Assembly (NCBI RefSeq): GCF_001956045.1
Contig: NZ_MRTH01000017.1
Location: forward strand, 1 to 64,000
DNA from: Paenibacillus sp. FSL H7-0331
Lineage (GTDB): Bacteria > Bacillota > Bacilli > Paenibacillales > NBRC-103111
DNA: 64,000 nucleotides
Direction: 5' to 3'
Positions 9,421 through 18,540 of this stretch are shown piece by piece; position 1 is the first letter of the stretch, and each line of letters opens with the position of its first letter. A program made the translations under genes and the position numbers. Under the pieces are notes generated by a model that was given only the letters and a program-made list of their open reading frames with translations, ran no database searches and was not told where the DNA came from.

Positions 9421-10206
9421 CTATCCTTGTATGGTCTTAAATTGTGTAGATAAAAATATCTCCACATTCCCCTTTATGTTTAAATGATTATTCCCTCTAA
9501 TCAATTTCAAAAATTTACTATTCGTTGTCATATTACTAAAGCGATAGGTATGACTTATATCTGTTTCGATATGTTGAGCTTGACAATCGATTGTTAGGGT
9601 TTCATTATTTGCAAGGCCTGTAAAAGCTAGAACTTCTCCACCATTAGAATTATTGGTAATGGAAAATGAACCGCCATTGATAACTTTAATTTTCAATGTT
9701 GGATAATTATCAAAGTCACCATGATTAGGAACAATAATTTTTGTTCCTTCTGAGACGTTACTGGTAAGATTGATAATTTGATTATAGACTGGACTATAGG
9801 AGAAGGGACTATCACATACAACATTCAAATTCAGGTATCCTTGACTTAATCCGTTATGAATCAACTCTGATGTATCTGTAAACATGACATAGAAGATACG
9901 ATTGAAATTCTCTGAGAATTGTAAAGGAGCATAGAAAGTAGGAGATGTCAGCCATCGAGCGACATTTCGAATCTTCTCTGAGTCATACTTCTCATCAAAT
10001 CCAAAAGACAAGTTAAATGATAACTTTTCATATTCAGTATTCATGAAATAGGGAGTTGGATTATTTCTAATTTTGACTTCTTTAATTGATTTATTTGCTG
10101 TGAATGATTCCGTCAACATTCCTGAAGAAATGTTCACATTGAAGATGCCAAAGGATTGGCTCTGAACACCATTAAAAATAAAATACTCACTTGATCGAAT
10201 CGACAT
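9421..10206 (-). CDS. Distal tail protein Dit (Sipho_tail family)
   Basis: The 261-residue protein sits between tape measure and Tal, the canonical Dit position. The N-terminus has FIFNGVQSQSFGI and the tail-family signature F.A.KSIKEVKIRNNPTPYF. The middle segment (ARWLTSPTFYAPLQF) and the following ..VVCDSPFSYS are typical of Dit ring domains. A C-terminal galectin-like beta domain is likely. AGGTGAAAAA precedes the ATG. The hexameric Dit hub connects the tail tube to the tip complex; together with Tal and the lack of contractile baseplate genes it indicates a non-contractile tail. Confidence 0.88.
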   Translation of the reverse strand: MSIRSSEYFIFNGVQSQSFGIFNVNISSGMLTESFTANKSIKEVKIRNNPTPYFMNTEYEKLSFNLSFGFDEKYDSEKIRNVARWLTSPTFYAPLQFSENFNRIFYVMFTDTSELIHNGLSQGYLNLNVVCDSPFSYSPVYNQIINLTSNVSEGTKIIVPNHGDFDNYPTLKIKVINGGSFSITNNSNGGEVLAFTGLANNETLTIDCQAQHIETDISHTYRFSNMTTNSKFLKLIRGNNHLNIKGNVEIFLSTQFKTIQG

Positions 10207-10237
10207 TTTTTCACCTCACATTAAAAAGAGAGCTAGA

Positions 10238-13200
10238 TCATCTAGTCCCTCGTTTTTCTAATTCTTTTACAAATGTATTGAACACCGCCTGCCCACCAGC
10301 TTTGTCTCCATTAACAGAAACATACATATTGATACTTCCAATTGAACTACTCGCTTCAGCGGCAGAAGCCTGGCTATTCAACAGATTGGATACGTTACTT
10401 AATGCATTTCTGCCTAACTCACTCAAAAATTTCAATGGATCACTTAATACAATCTCAGATTTCTTCAAGATAGCAGGAATCTCGTTACTACTGAGGAGTT
10501 TACTCATCCAGCCTTGCTGAGAAGTACCAGAAACTCCTACTTCACCACCATCATGATAATATAGAGGATTATTATCTTTGTCGTACCAAGTACCATCTCG
10601 ATACGTAGCCCCAATGGAATATCCTATTGTCTCATTTGCATCATGTAGTTCTTTCTTTCTCGCTTCACTCGTTGTTGGTTTATTCCATTCTTCAGAATTT
10701 GCTTTCATTTTCTTTTTGGCTTCTTCTTCTGGTGTGAGTGCTGGCGTATAAACAGGATTGTTCTTTTTTGCACTTGGTAAATCAGCAGTAGGATCCTTTA
10801 AAAATGCATTTGCATCTTCATTAAATCGAGTTAATTGTTGATTTAGATTTTTATCAATTTCCGCACCCATAACCTTAGCCAGTCCTGCAATTCCACCCGA
10901 AAACGTTTCGAAATTCTTCAATACTTGATCCAGATGACCTTCCATGATATTTCTCTCTATATCCAAGTAGGTTTGATCATTTTCAATAATGTCTTTCCAT
11001 TTATTCTCGGCATTCTCTTTAATTAAATCATTGGTCGCTTTATTAGCCTCATAAGTAGCGTCTTCTGTCTTTCTCGCTGCTTCAATTTCCTTTTGCTTTG
11101 CCTCTAATAAGTCTGCTAAACCCTCTTTGCGCAAAGCTTTGGTACGATCTTTCTGCAGCTTGTCGATCTCTTGAATCTTATCAGACAATTCCTTTTGTAA
11201 ATCAACTTGCTTGGCTTTCGATTCAATGGAATCATCTAAGGCTAGTTCTTTGATCTTAACTCGAATATCGTCGGCTTCTTTTTGCGATTTGGTAAGATTA
11301 TCATTGTAATCAGCCGTATCAGATTCGCGGTCAATGGATTGTTGGATTAGATTAATCGAAGCTTCAAACTTCTTCATCTCACTATCGTAGTTATCCATTT
11401 TTTGCTTATGTCGCTTTTCTTCTGCTTCTGCTACTTTTTTGAGAGCGTCTAATTCAACATCGCGTTGAGCTTCGAAAATTTTCTTCTGCAGCTCAACAGC
11501 TTGCTTGGCGATTTCCTTGCCATTGGATTCTTTCTTATCTTCCAGCTTTTTCTTGGCATCGGCAACATTCTTATCTGCTTTTAATTGCTCTGATGCGGTG
11601 AGGTTAATGAGTCCGCGCTCTTTTGTCCATGACTCATTTGCCATACGTTCACGAGCGGCAATAACCATTTTAGCTATCTCTATTTCTGTATTACCAGCAA
11701 GCATCATCCGGTCAGTTTTTTCCTGAATCCAAAGTTCAGAATGACCCATCTGAGCTTTTTTTAGATCGTTTTGGGACTTGAGCAGATTTTTATCAATTTC
11801 AGCTTGATCCTTTTCTGTGTACTGATCCTTTTTAGCTAATACGCGATTCCAGGAATCGAAAACCATCTGGGTAACTTCAACCTCTGATTTGCCAAGCAAA
11901 TCCATGGATGATTTTTCTCGATCAATCCAATCTTTAGAAAGGTTAAACGTTTCCTCTTTTAAATTTCGTTGAGCGATAGCTAAGTTTTTCTGGATCTCAT
12001 CTTGACTATCTGGTGTATAGTCGTCTTTCTTTTGCTGAAGACGCAACCAAGCATCATATTCCATCTGAGCCATTTCAATTTTAGACTTGGAATTAAGCTC
12101 CATATCCGACTTTTCATTGGCAATCCAATTTTTAGAATGATTATATAAAGATTCTTTCGTTTTTTTATCAGTTTGTTCAATGAATATCTGGAAATCCCAC
12201 CACTTGGAACTTAAGTCGATAAGGTTTTTATTAGCCTGATCAAGTTGCTGCAGTAGTGCACTTTTACTTTCTTGATCTTTAGTTTTGGCTATTTTAGTTT
12301 CAAGCTTTTCAATATCTCCACGTAGATTCTCAGCTTCAGTAACAGTTAACTTTTGTTTTTCTTTGGTAACGTCGCTTTGCTTTTGTAGCTCAATGCGATA
12401 ATCCTGAGAAGTATCTTTGTAGCGAGTCATGATGGATTCAGATTCTTTTAACTGAGCATCCAAACGCTCAATAGAATTTTTATATGCATCCACTTTATAC
12501 TCATCATGCGCTGCTGAGGTAGAAGCTGCTTGTTTACCCTTGTCATTATTTTTAGGATCTCTAAGCATGTCCTCTAATAGTTTTATTTGAGCATCACGTT
12601 CGTCAGAATTTGATTTTGCCTCATAATAATCAGCTTCTAATGCTTTTAGAGCTTCATCGTCCTTATTTATTTTATCTTTAATAGTTTTCGATGCAAAAGG
12701 AAGTAAAGGATTAGATTTGGCTAATGCTTGTCTTGACTTTGCCTCATCCAGCTTTTTTTTAGCATCGTCAAGATTTGTTATTTGTGTTAATTCAACACCG
12801 TAAGCCTTCATTCTCATTAGCGTATTGATTTGAGTCGCATTCGTCGCTTTTTTTTCGCTTTCCAAATCATTGATTGCTTTAACAACCTTGGCACGTCTAA
12901 GCTTTTCAATGGCATTCTCTTCAATTGTATACCCATCGGTAAGTTTAGTTACATGAGATGCTAGTTCTGGATATTGAATAATCAAATTTTTTATAGCATC
13001 AGCAGAAAGTGAATGCCCTTGAGATACTTCTTTTAGCGCATCATTTAGCGGCTTTAACGTTTTTTCTGCTCTATCCATCGTCTCAGCCAAATTTCCTGAA
13101 TAGGCTACCAGGTTATTAACACCATTGGAAGCAACTGGCGTGATATTGGACAATGCTTTAAGACTGCTTTCGACTACATTAGCTGCCATACCGCTAGAAA

Positions 13201-15580
13201 GCAGTTTACTTCTTAAAGCTTCCAAATCTTCGTTACTTAATGTTTTACTTAAATCAATTTTGTTGTCTGTAATAAACTTTCCAACATCTTCAGACGCTTG
13301 CCTATAATCTATTATTATTTGATCATAGTTCTTCTTGGTAATATTTTGGGATTGAACAAAGCCTTCTCCAAACTTATCCAAAAAAACTTTAACATTTTTA
13401 TCAGTAGTTCCGGTTTCTTCCATAAAAGAATCATTTACTACTTTTAATTCAGTGGCAAATTTCTTGGTTTCAGCTTCAATTTTAATGTTTTCAGTTTTCA
13501 TCGTTATGCTTAGTTTGCCATAACTTGCTCTTGCATTTTCAACTGCATTATCTATATTTCCATCAAATTGCAAAAGAGAATTAGCAAGAAAATTTTCGGA
13601 CGTATATGAATTATTTGCTTTAAATATCGAATTGATTTTACCGCGCAATTGCTCCATCTTGGGAATGTTTGCACTAGAAAACATATTTTCTTTATTTATT
13701 TGATTGGCAGAAAAAAACTCCTGAGTATACTTTAAAGACTCTAAATTTGCCTTTGAGTAATTGAATTGGTCTTTATTTTTAGATACCTTTCCTTTGCTTT
13801 CATCTATGCTTTCTACTGTCTCTTTCAAACTTTCAGATAAATTATTGGAAAGATCCTTCTTTCTGCCTGTATTTAATTTCTTTTCCTTTTCGATTAGTGC
13901 ATCAATTTCCTGTGAAGTTTTATATACGGCTTTTCCTTCCGCATCATAATGATCAATGATTTCAGGCATAATAGCGGACATTTTCTGCCTAATGTTGTTC
14001 AATTCTTCTTGAGAGGACGTTGTGTTCGCATACTGTTTGTTTAATTGCTCTAAAGTTGAAATATGCTGAGATGCCGTATCTGTGCCTGTTTTCAAATCAT
14101 CGAACATTTTGTTTTGCGATTCATCAGCAGCCATATACGAATTCATAACTTTCTCAAGTACAATACTAAGCGCTGCCAGAGCAAGCCCAATACCTGTAGA
14201 AGCGGCAAATCCCCTTATTGATAGTTTCGCAACCTCTGCCGAAATACCCAGTGATTGGAATCCTTTTCCCAAACTTAAAACAGAAAATGTTAGTATTCTA
14301 AGATTACTGCTAAGCAACAAACCAGCAATGCCAAGTGCAGAAATCGCTACGGGAGCAATACCAACTAGCTTAACTAATCCATCTAAAAGTCCAACCAAGC
14401 CGGTCAGAATTGTAGTAATATTTCCTATTGATTCCGAATCAAATGCAGACTGCCAAACACCGCTCCAGGCATTTTTCAGCTTTGTCAGCTTGGCTTCCGT
14501 TCCTTGCTGCAGCAGGTCAAACTTCTGCTGGGTTGTTCCAGCCGAGTACAGAGATTGCTCATAATTTTTAACCGAATCCTTATAGTCTTCCATCAATCTA
14601 ATAAAGCCGAGCTGTGGGGTGATCCCTGCCACTGCTGTCGTCGGCGCGGGCCCTGTAATTGCCGCGGTAATATTAGTCTGCTTCTTAGCCGATAGGCTAG
14701 TCCATTTTTTACCAAGGTCATCCATGACATCGCCGAAGTTGCGGAAATTTCCTTTCGTGTCATGCAGCTTAACATCGGCTTCCGCTAAGGCATCTTTTAA
14801 TTGATAAAGTTGAGTCGTATCCTTGCCATCTCGCAGCGTTTGCATTCTGGCCAGGATTGTTCTCATTGCCGTACCAATGTTTTCTGCACTCTCGCTCGTT
14901 CTGGAGGATAAGGTCGCGACCCAAGAGCTTACCTTCTCGAATTCGACTCCGACGCTTCCGGCGGTTCCGCCAATTTTCTGTATCGCCTTTCCAACTTCAT
15001 CTGCCCCGACAGAGGTAGCATCGCCTAAGTAGCTGAACACATCAGCCGCTCTGTTGATGTTCACCCCTATATTGCCGATGGTAGCCGTTAGTATGTGCGA
15101 AGAGGTGGCATAATCCATGTTGGATATTTTGGCATATTTCATAGCGGTTTGCGTTCTTTGCATAGCTTCTTCCATGGACAAGCCTTGTCTGGCAAATTCG
15201 ACGGTAGTTTTAGCTATATCCAGAGTGGCAACACCCATATCCATGCCCATCTTATGAAATTGCTCGCCATATTTGGCTACATCACCTTGACTCTTCATGT
15301 AGATGACTGAAAGATCGGTCAATGATTTATTTAATTCATTCACATACGTAATGCCATCTTGAAAAAAAGTGCTCATCTGCTTCCATGCATTATCGAAAGC
15401 CAATCCGATCGTCTTAAGCTCGTCTTTAAAATCAAGCTTCTTTTTATCGTCCATATCGATTTTCAATGTAATTTTCTTCATGTCTGGATTATTTTCAATT
15501 CTTTGAATCGCTTTATTGATTTCAGTAATGGTTTTATCTTCTTTGATCGATCCTACGACCATTACCCCAAGATCTGCCAT
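10238..15580 (-). CDS. Tail tape measure protein (TP901 family core)
   Basis: At 1780 residues this is the longest gene, as expected for a tape measure that sets tail length. Residues ~70-380 match the TP901 tape-measure core (EFARQGLSMEEAMQRTQTAM, then TLSSRTSESAENIGTAMRTI). Residues ~387-480 hold several hydrophobic segments. Residues ~1010-1530 are highly charged coiled coil and contain three 66-residue tandem repeats. Base composition changes from about 53% GC in the first ~1.1 kb of the gene to about 35% GC further on, with the boundary near 14,450. The start ATG follows the small upstream ORF by 5 bases (GGGGAG is 7 nt upstream). Confidence 0.92.
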   Translation of the reverse strand: MADLGVMVVGSIKEDKTITEINKAIQRIENNPDMKKITLKIDMDDKKKLDFKDELKTIGLAFDNAWKQMSTFFQDGITYVNELNKSLTDLSVIYMKSQGDVAKYGEQFHKMGMDMGVATLDIAKTTVEFARQGLSMEEAMQRTQTAMKYAKISNMDYATSSHILTATIGNIGVNINRAADVFSYLGDATSVGADEVGKAIQKIGGTAGSVGVEFEKVSSWVATLSSRTSESAENIGTAMRTILARMQTLRDGKDTTQLYQLKDALAEADVKLHDTKGNFRNFGDVMDDLGKKWTSLSAKKQTNITAAITGPAPTTAVAGITPQLGFIRLMEDYKDSVKNYEQSLYSAGTTQQKFDLLQQGTEAKLTKLKNAWSGVWQSAFDSESIGNITTILTGLVGLLDGLVKLVGIAPVAISALGIAGLLLSSNLRILTFSVLSLGKGFQSLGISAEVAKLSIRGFAASTGIGLALAALSIVLEKVMNSYMAADESQNKMFDDLKTGTDTASQHISTLEQLNKQYANTTSSQEELNNIRQKMSAIMPEIIDHYDAEGKAVYKTSQEIDALIEKEKKLNTGRKKDLSNNLSESLKETVESIDESKGKVSKNKDQFNYSKANLESLKYTQEFFSANQINKENMFSSANIPKMEQLRGKINSIFKANNSYTSENFLANSLLQFDGNIDNAVENARASYGKLSITMKTENIKIEAETKKFATELKVVNDSFMEETGTTDKNVKVFLDKFGEGFVQSQNITKKNYDQIIIDYRQASEDVGKFITDNKIDLSKTLSNEDLEALRSKLLSSGMAANVVESSLKALSNITPVASNGVNNLVAYSGNLAETMDRAEKTLKPLNDALKEVSQGHSLSADAIKNLIIQYPELASHVTKLTDGYTIEENAIEKLRRAKVVKAINDLESEKKATNATQINTLMRMKAYGVELTQITNLDDAKKKLDEAKSRQALAKSNPLLPFASKTIKDKINKDDEALKALEADYYEAKSNSDERDAQIKLLEDMLRDPKNNDKGKQAASTSAAHDEYKVDAYKNSIERLDAQLKESESIMTRYKDTSQDYRIELQKQSDVTKEKQKLTVTEAENLRGDIEKLETKIAKTKDQESKSALLQQLDQANKNLIDLSSKWWDFQIFIEQTDKKTKESLYNHSKNWIANEKSDMELNSKSKIEMAQMEYDAWLRLQQKKDDYTPDSQDEIQKNLAIAQRNLKEETFNLSKDWIDREKSSMDLLGKSEVEVTQMVFDSWNRVLAKKDQYTEKDQAEIDKNLLKSQNDLKKAQMGHSELWIQEKTDRMMLAGNTEIEIAKMVIAARERMANESWTKERGLINLTASEQLKADKNVADAKKKLEDKKESNGKEIAKQAVELQKKIFEAQRDVELDALKKVAEAEEKRHKQKMDNYDSEMKKFEASINLIQQSIDRESDTADYNDNLTKSQKEADDIRVKIKELALDDSIESKAKQVDLQKELSDKIQEIDKLQKDRTKALRKEGLADLLEAKQKEIEAARKTEDATYEANKATNDLIKENAENKWKDIIENDQTYLDIERNIMEGHLDQVLKNFETFSGGIAGLAKVMGAEIDKNLNQQLTRFNEDANAFLKDPTADLPSAKKNNPVYTPALTPEEEAKKKMKANSEEWNKPTTSEARKKELHDANETIGYSIGATYRDGTWYDKDNNPLYYHDGGEVGVSGTSQQGWMSKLLSSNEIPAILKKSEIVLSDPLKFLSELGRNALSNVSNLLNSQASAAEASSSIGSINMYVSVNGDKAGGQAVFNTFVKELEKRGTR
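11543..12136 (-). repeat. Three 66-residue tandem repeats inside the tape measure
   Basis: Units begin at 12136 (SKNWIANEKSDMEL), 11938 (SKDWIDREKSSMDL) and 11740 (SELWIQEKTDRMML), spaced exactly 198 bases. Units 1 and 2 are full-length and similar throughout. Unit 3 keeps the first half and then diverges; its end is approximate. Because tape length sets tail length, each unit should add a fixed increment to the tail. Confidence 0.8.
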
Positions 15581-15585
15581 AGTGA

Positions 15586-15741
15586 TTACTCCCCTTGCTC
15601 TTGGATGTCTGCCTCGATAGGCTGGGACAGGATGTATTTAATGGCGACCAGCGCCTCCGCTTCATTGCCTTTTAAATCCACACGGTCCAGAAACGCAAAG
15701 ATGTTATTTTTAACCTGCTCATTTATTTCGTATTTAGCCAT
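15586..15741 (-). CDS. Small tail-module ORF downstream of the chaperone
   Basis: The 51-residue product (MAKYEINEQV..., acidic C-terminus) lies between the tail assembly chaperone and the tape measure. That is where many siphophages encode the second chaperone product by translational recoding. It is in the same reading frame as the 144-residue gene, separated only by its TAA and nine further codons, so both independent initiation (AGGGGATGTGGG before ATG) and stop readthrough are formally possible. The stop lies 6 bases before the tape-measure ATG. Confidence 0.65.
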   Translation of the reverse strand: MAKYEINEQVKNNIFAFLDRVDLKGNEAEALVAIKYILSQPIEADIQEQGE

Positions 15742-15768
15742 TAGACCCACATCCCCTACATATAGTTT

Positions 15769-16203
15769 TTACTCATTTTCAAGCTGACTGTTGATCGATT
15801 TACTATTTTCGCTGGCTCGCTTCATTGTGTCCGTTACTTTCTGTAACTCCTTTTCGTCAAAGGCATTGAGAATTTCTTCTAAAATACCAAGATCAAGCAG
15901 CTTCTCGCAGCATACTACGAGCTTGTCAATTTCATTGGGAATTTGACTTAAGCTTGTAAAATGGCGCAGCAGCAGCATATAAAAGACGAAGGTCGTATCC
16001 TTGAGCACCCCCATACTGACTGCTTTCGTGTGGGTCTGCTCCAACAGTTCCTGGTAATCGATCAATAGCTGCTGAATTTTGGCTTTCCTGAAATGTACAT
16101 CAATCAATAAAAAGTCTCCGGTTTTTAACGTTACTTTCTTTTGCTCATTAAATTCCTTGGCATGTGCTTTATTGACAGTAGTGAGTGTTAATTGCTTGCT
16201 CAT
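15769..16203 (-). CDS. Probable tail assembly chaperone
   Basis: The 144-residue protein occupies the slot between the major tail tube gene and the tape measure, where tail assembly chaperones of siphophages sit. The sequence is mostly helical and charged (LLIDYQELLEQTHTKA, FVFYMLLLRHFTSL), with a C-terminal tail rich in Ser/Asn/Glu. No catalytic motif is seen. The ATG is preceded by AAAGGAGC. The assignment rests on position and size more than on sequence. Confidence 0.6.
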   Translation of the reverse strand: MSKQLTLTTVNKAHAKEFNEQKKVTLKTGDFLLIDVHFRKAKIQQLLIDYQELLEQTHTKAVSMGVLKDTTFVFYMLLLRHFTSLSQIPNEIDKLVVCCEKLLDLGILEEILNAFDEKELQKVTDTMKRASENSKSINSQLENE

Positions 16204-16262
16204 ATTATCGCAGCTCCTTTATGGTTCATTCTCATGTTCAAAAGCCCTCACATAAGAGAGAG

Positions 16263-16302
16263 CTTCTCAAAATGAGAAGGCAGAGACTCTTTCTCTGCCT
16301 TC
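16263..16302 (-). terminator. Two overlapping, mutually exclusive hairpins after the tail tube gene
   Basis: Reading the minus strand, hairpin B comes first: an 11-bp perfect stem (16276-16286 with 16292-16302, 5-nt loop) followed by TCATTTT. Hairpin A follows: a 7-bp perfect stem (16263-16269 with 16273-16279, AAA loop). They share GAAG (16276-16279), so they cannot both form. A partial terminator here would lower expression of minor tail genes relative to the tube protein. Confidence 0.6.
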
Positions 16303-16313
16303 TTTCTTACTTA

Positions 16314-17108
16314 TTACGCCAATAACGCGTCGTCGTAAATTGTCATCGTCCACATTTCCGTGCCGTTAACCGGTTTAAGAATTTGCATCGGGATATCAAA
16401 TACGGATGGATCGCCTGTTGCGGCCATATCGACCTTCCAGTTATCTTCCATTTTGGCATTATTGATTACAATTTGTGCAGCAAAATCCTGATGTGTAACC
16501 ACATCGCGAACTAGGCAGTCAAGAACGACTTTGAAAGAACCTGCAAACTTATCGGACGAAACGGTAATTTTATTCGATGTTGCGTCAGTATCAGTTTGAT
16601 AGTACGCGACGATTTCAGCGCCGTCAGGAAGCTCACCAGTATTAAAAGCAAGCACTTTAGCTGTAAGAGTATACTTGCCGGCAGCAATGCTGCTTGATGC
16701 ATAGGTTAATTCGGTGCCATGCGTACCGTCCGAATTCAACTTGTAAACGCTAATGAGCGCTCCCGCATGAGCAGGAGTATATTTCAGACTTGCCGAATTA
16801 TCGCTTACCTGCAGAACATCTCTTTGATAAATCTGTTGTGAGGCTTTATCCAGACTGTTACCTGTCATCATCGCGATGACCTGGTTCGTAAAAAGCGCGT
16901 CCTGAAGCGTAACTTTACCTTCCCGCCCGGAACTGAAGCCGAGAATTTTGGCATTGCCACGGCCGCCTCTGGCATATACGGTTTCAGCACTGTTTTCCAG
17001 CCCGGAGGTTTTCAAATTGTTTAATTGTACCAATGCTTTTCCGGTCTTCAGATCATAAAATGTTGCTACAGCTACTTCGCGAATACCCCATTGATTAGGT
17101 GTTGTCAT
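16314..17108 (-). CDS. Major tail tube protein
   Basis: The 264-residue protein begins MTTPNQWGIREVAVATFYD. The sequence is rich in beta strands with tube-type segments (ETVYARGGRGNAKILGFSSGREGKVTLQDALF). A middle insertion (residues ~105-170) may be an Ig-like decoration. AGGAGATGG precedes the ATG. It is upstream of the chaperone and tape measure and is followed by a hairpin pair, which fits a highly expressed structural gene. The identity is fairly secure from order and composition, less so from sequence alone. Confidence 0.8.
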   Translation of the reverse strand: MTTPNQWGIREVAVATFYDLKTGKALVQLNNLKTSGLENSAETVYARGGRGNAKILGFSSGREGKVTLQDALFTNQVIAMMTGNSLDKASQQIYQRDVLQVSDNSASLKYTPAHAGALISVYKLNSDGTHGTELTYASSSIAAGKYTLTAKVLAFNTGELPDGAEIVAYYQTDTDATSNKITVSSDKFAGSFKVVLDCLVRDVVTHQDFAAQIVINNAKMEDNWKVDMAATGDPSVFDIPMQILKPVNGTEMWTMTIYDDALLA

Positions 17109-17127
17109 CTAAACCATCTCCTCTGAA

Positions 17128-17853
17128 TTATGTTTCTAAAATTTTTGCCCAATGAATTTGATCAAAGCGGATCTGCTTGCCATCTACAGTTCCTGCATAA
17201 ATGCCGGATAGTATATGATGGTAATTATCAATATTTTCGATTGTGTAAAATCCGTTATACAGCTGATAAATTGTGAGCTCGAAAATCGTAACCAAGCTAA
17301 TCGTGTTCGATTTCCAAGCCAAGCCTGAAATCATGCTGTACAGATTCATCGTCTCTCTGGATTTCGGTCTATGTTTTCGACCATTTTTGATTCGCTCAAT
17401 CATCTGGGCAGCCCTTGAATTAGCCGGTCGATACTCTGCTTCTTTATCGGCTTTGATGTAGTTAGCCTTCCTGATAATCTGCTGAATGTAGGTGAAATTT
17501 TCTTTGTCGATCCGCTTATCCAGTTGTTCGAAATAAAAGAACACATTCGTCTCATCATTGCCCATCGAAGCTTCGCTTTGAAACAAAAATTTCCAGGCAT
17601 CTAGCGTTATTTGCCGGAACTCCTCATTATGAAAGCAATATCCGAACAATATCTCCAAGCTGCTTAGTTCGCTTCCCTTTAATTCATCCGTTTGGTTCTT
17701 GTCGAATAAGCAAGCCAGTAAATATTGGCTGTACTTACTTTCACCAAGCGATATAATTTCCTTTAATCTGGGAATATGAAGCAGCAAACCATTACCGACA
17801 TCAACAGGTGTGCCCATGAGCAATTTCAACTGCAAATCCTGCTCATTCAACAT
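17128..17853 (-). CDS. Tail-module protein of unknown function
   Basis: The 241-residue protein is encoded directly upstream of the tail tube gene and its ATG overlaps the previous stop (TAATG). It is predominantly helical, with no recognisable enzyme motif. Residues ~150-175 are basic (RIKNGRKHRPKSRETMNLY). Tight coupling to its neighbours implies a role in tail assembly or the upper tail end, but no function can be read from the sequence. Confidence 0.6.
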   Translation of the reverse strand: MLNEQDLQLKLLMGTPVDVGNGLLLHIPRLKEIISLGESKYSQYLLACLFDKNQTDELKGSELSSLEILFGYCFHNEEFRQITLDAWKFLFQSEASMGNDETNVFFYFEQLDKRIDKENFTYIQQIIRKANYIKADKEAEYRPANSRAAQMIERIKNGRKHRPKSRETMNLYSMISGLAWKSNTISLVTIFELTIYQLYNGFYTIENIDNYHHILSGIYAGTVDGKQIRFDQIHWAKILET

Positions 17854-18335
17854 TAATTAAAATCCGTCGATTTGAATCGGATATAGTTGCCTTGGTACAG
17901 ATCGTTAACGGTTAATTCATCCATTTTGTTAAATTCCAGCTTGCCCATGCCAATTCCGCGTTGTTGATTTAACAATTCGTCGATTTTAGTCAACAGATAG
18001 TCCACCCTCGTACAACCGTAGACTGTTTGGAATAAATCCCTATGGGTAAATACATTCAAATATATGTACCCTGATTTAAATCGACTGTTTACTAACCGAT
18101 ACTTGCGGAATGAAATAGTTATAAAAGTTTCTTTTGATACGTTAGCCTCCGGTATAAACCGATATGGAAAAATATTTTTGTAGATTAATTCGCTTGGATC
18201 ATCTACGGAAGGCTGTGCTAAAAAATCATTTTCGCTGTATTTCAGCGCTTTCGTTAACTCCTCCGACTGCAACAAGCGATCTATGATCGTATTCTTGTAT
18301 TCGCTCAGTTCTGCAAATTTTGCCAATGACATCAT
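17853..18335 (-). CDS. Tail-module protein, possible tail terminator/neck
   Basis: The 160-residue protein is the first structural gene of the operon. Features include YLNVFTHRDLFQTVYG..RVDYLLTKIDELLN and RGIGMGKLEF. In complete siphophages the position just before the tube gene belongs to head-tail connector or tail-terminator proteins, so a tail-capping function is plausible. AGAGG lies directly before ATGATGTCATTG; the TTG (nine bases on) may be the true start rather than either ATG. The role is inference. Confidence 0.6.
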   Translation of the reverse strand: MMSLAKFAELSEYKNTIIDRLLQSEELTKALKYSENDFLAQPSVDDPSELIYKNIFPYRFIPEANVSKETFITISFRKYRLVNSRFKSGYIYLNVFTHRDLFQTVYGCTRVDYLLTKIDELLNQQRGIGMGKLEFNKMDELTVNDLYQGNYIRFKSTDFN

Positions 18336-18427
18336 CCTCTTTGCAGTATTTTATTTATTGACTGACATCACTCACTGTTCCTCTCCTCCTCTTGTCCAGC
18401 TGTAGGTGCAGCCACTCCTCCAAAACA

Positions 18428-18441
18428 AGAACACTTGTTCG
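18428..18441. promoter_or_regulatory. SOS (LexA/DinR)-box-like palindrome before the tail operon
   Basis: AGAACACTTGTTCG matches the Gram-positive SOS box CGAAC-N4-GTTCG at every arm position except the first base. It lies ~90 bases upstream of the first structural gene. A related copy, CGAACACTTGTGCT, is at 19212-19225 just downstream of the probable xpf promoter. Both share GAACACTTGT. LexA control would make the locus DNA-damage inducible; an alternative is that the motif is an Xpf target. Confidence 0.5.
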
Positions 18442-18540
18442 TATTTTGTTCTCATTATTAGGTGGCAGTCGTAAGGGGCTGCTTTACTGAAACTCTCGTG
18501 CAAGCCGATGATGATTGCTTTTTACATGATATCAAGCATG

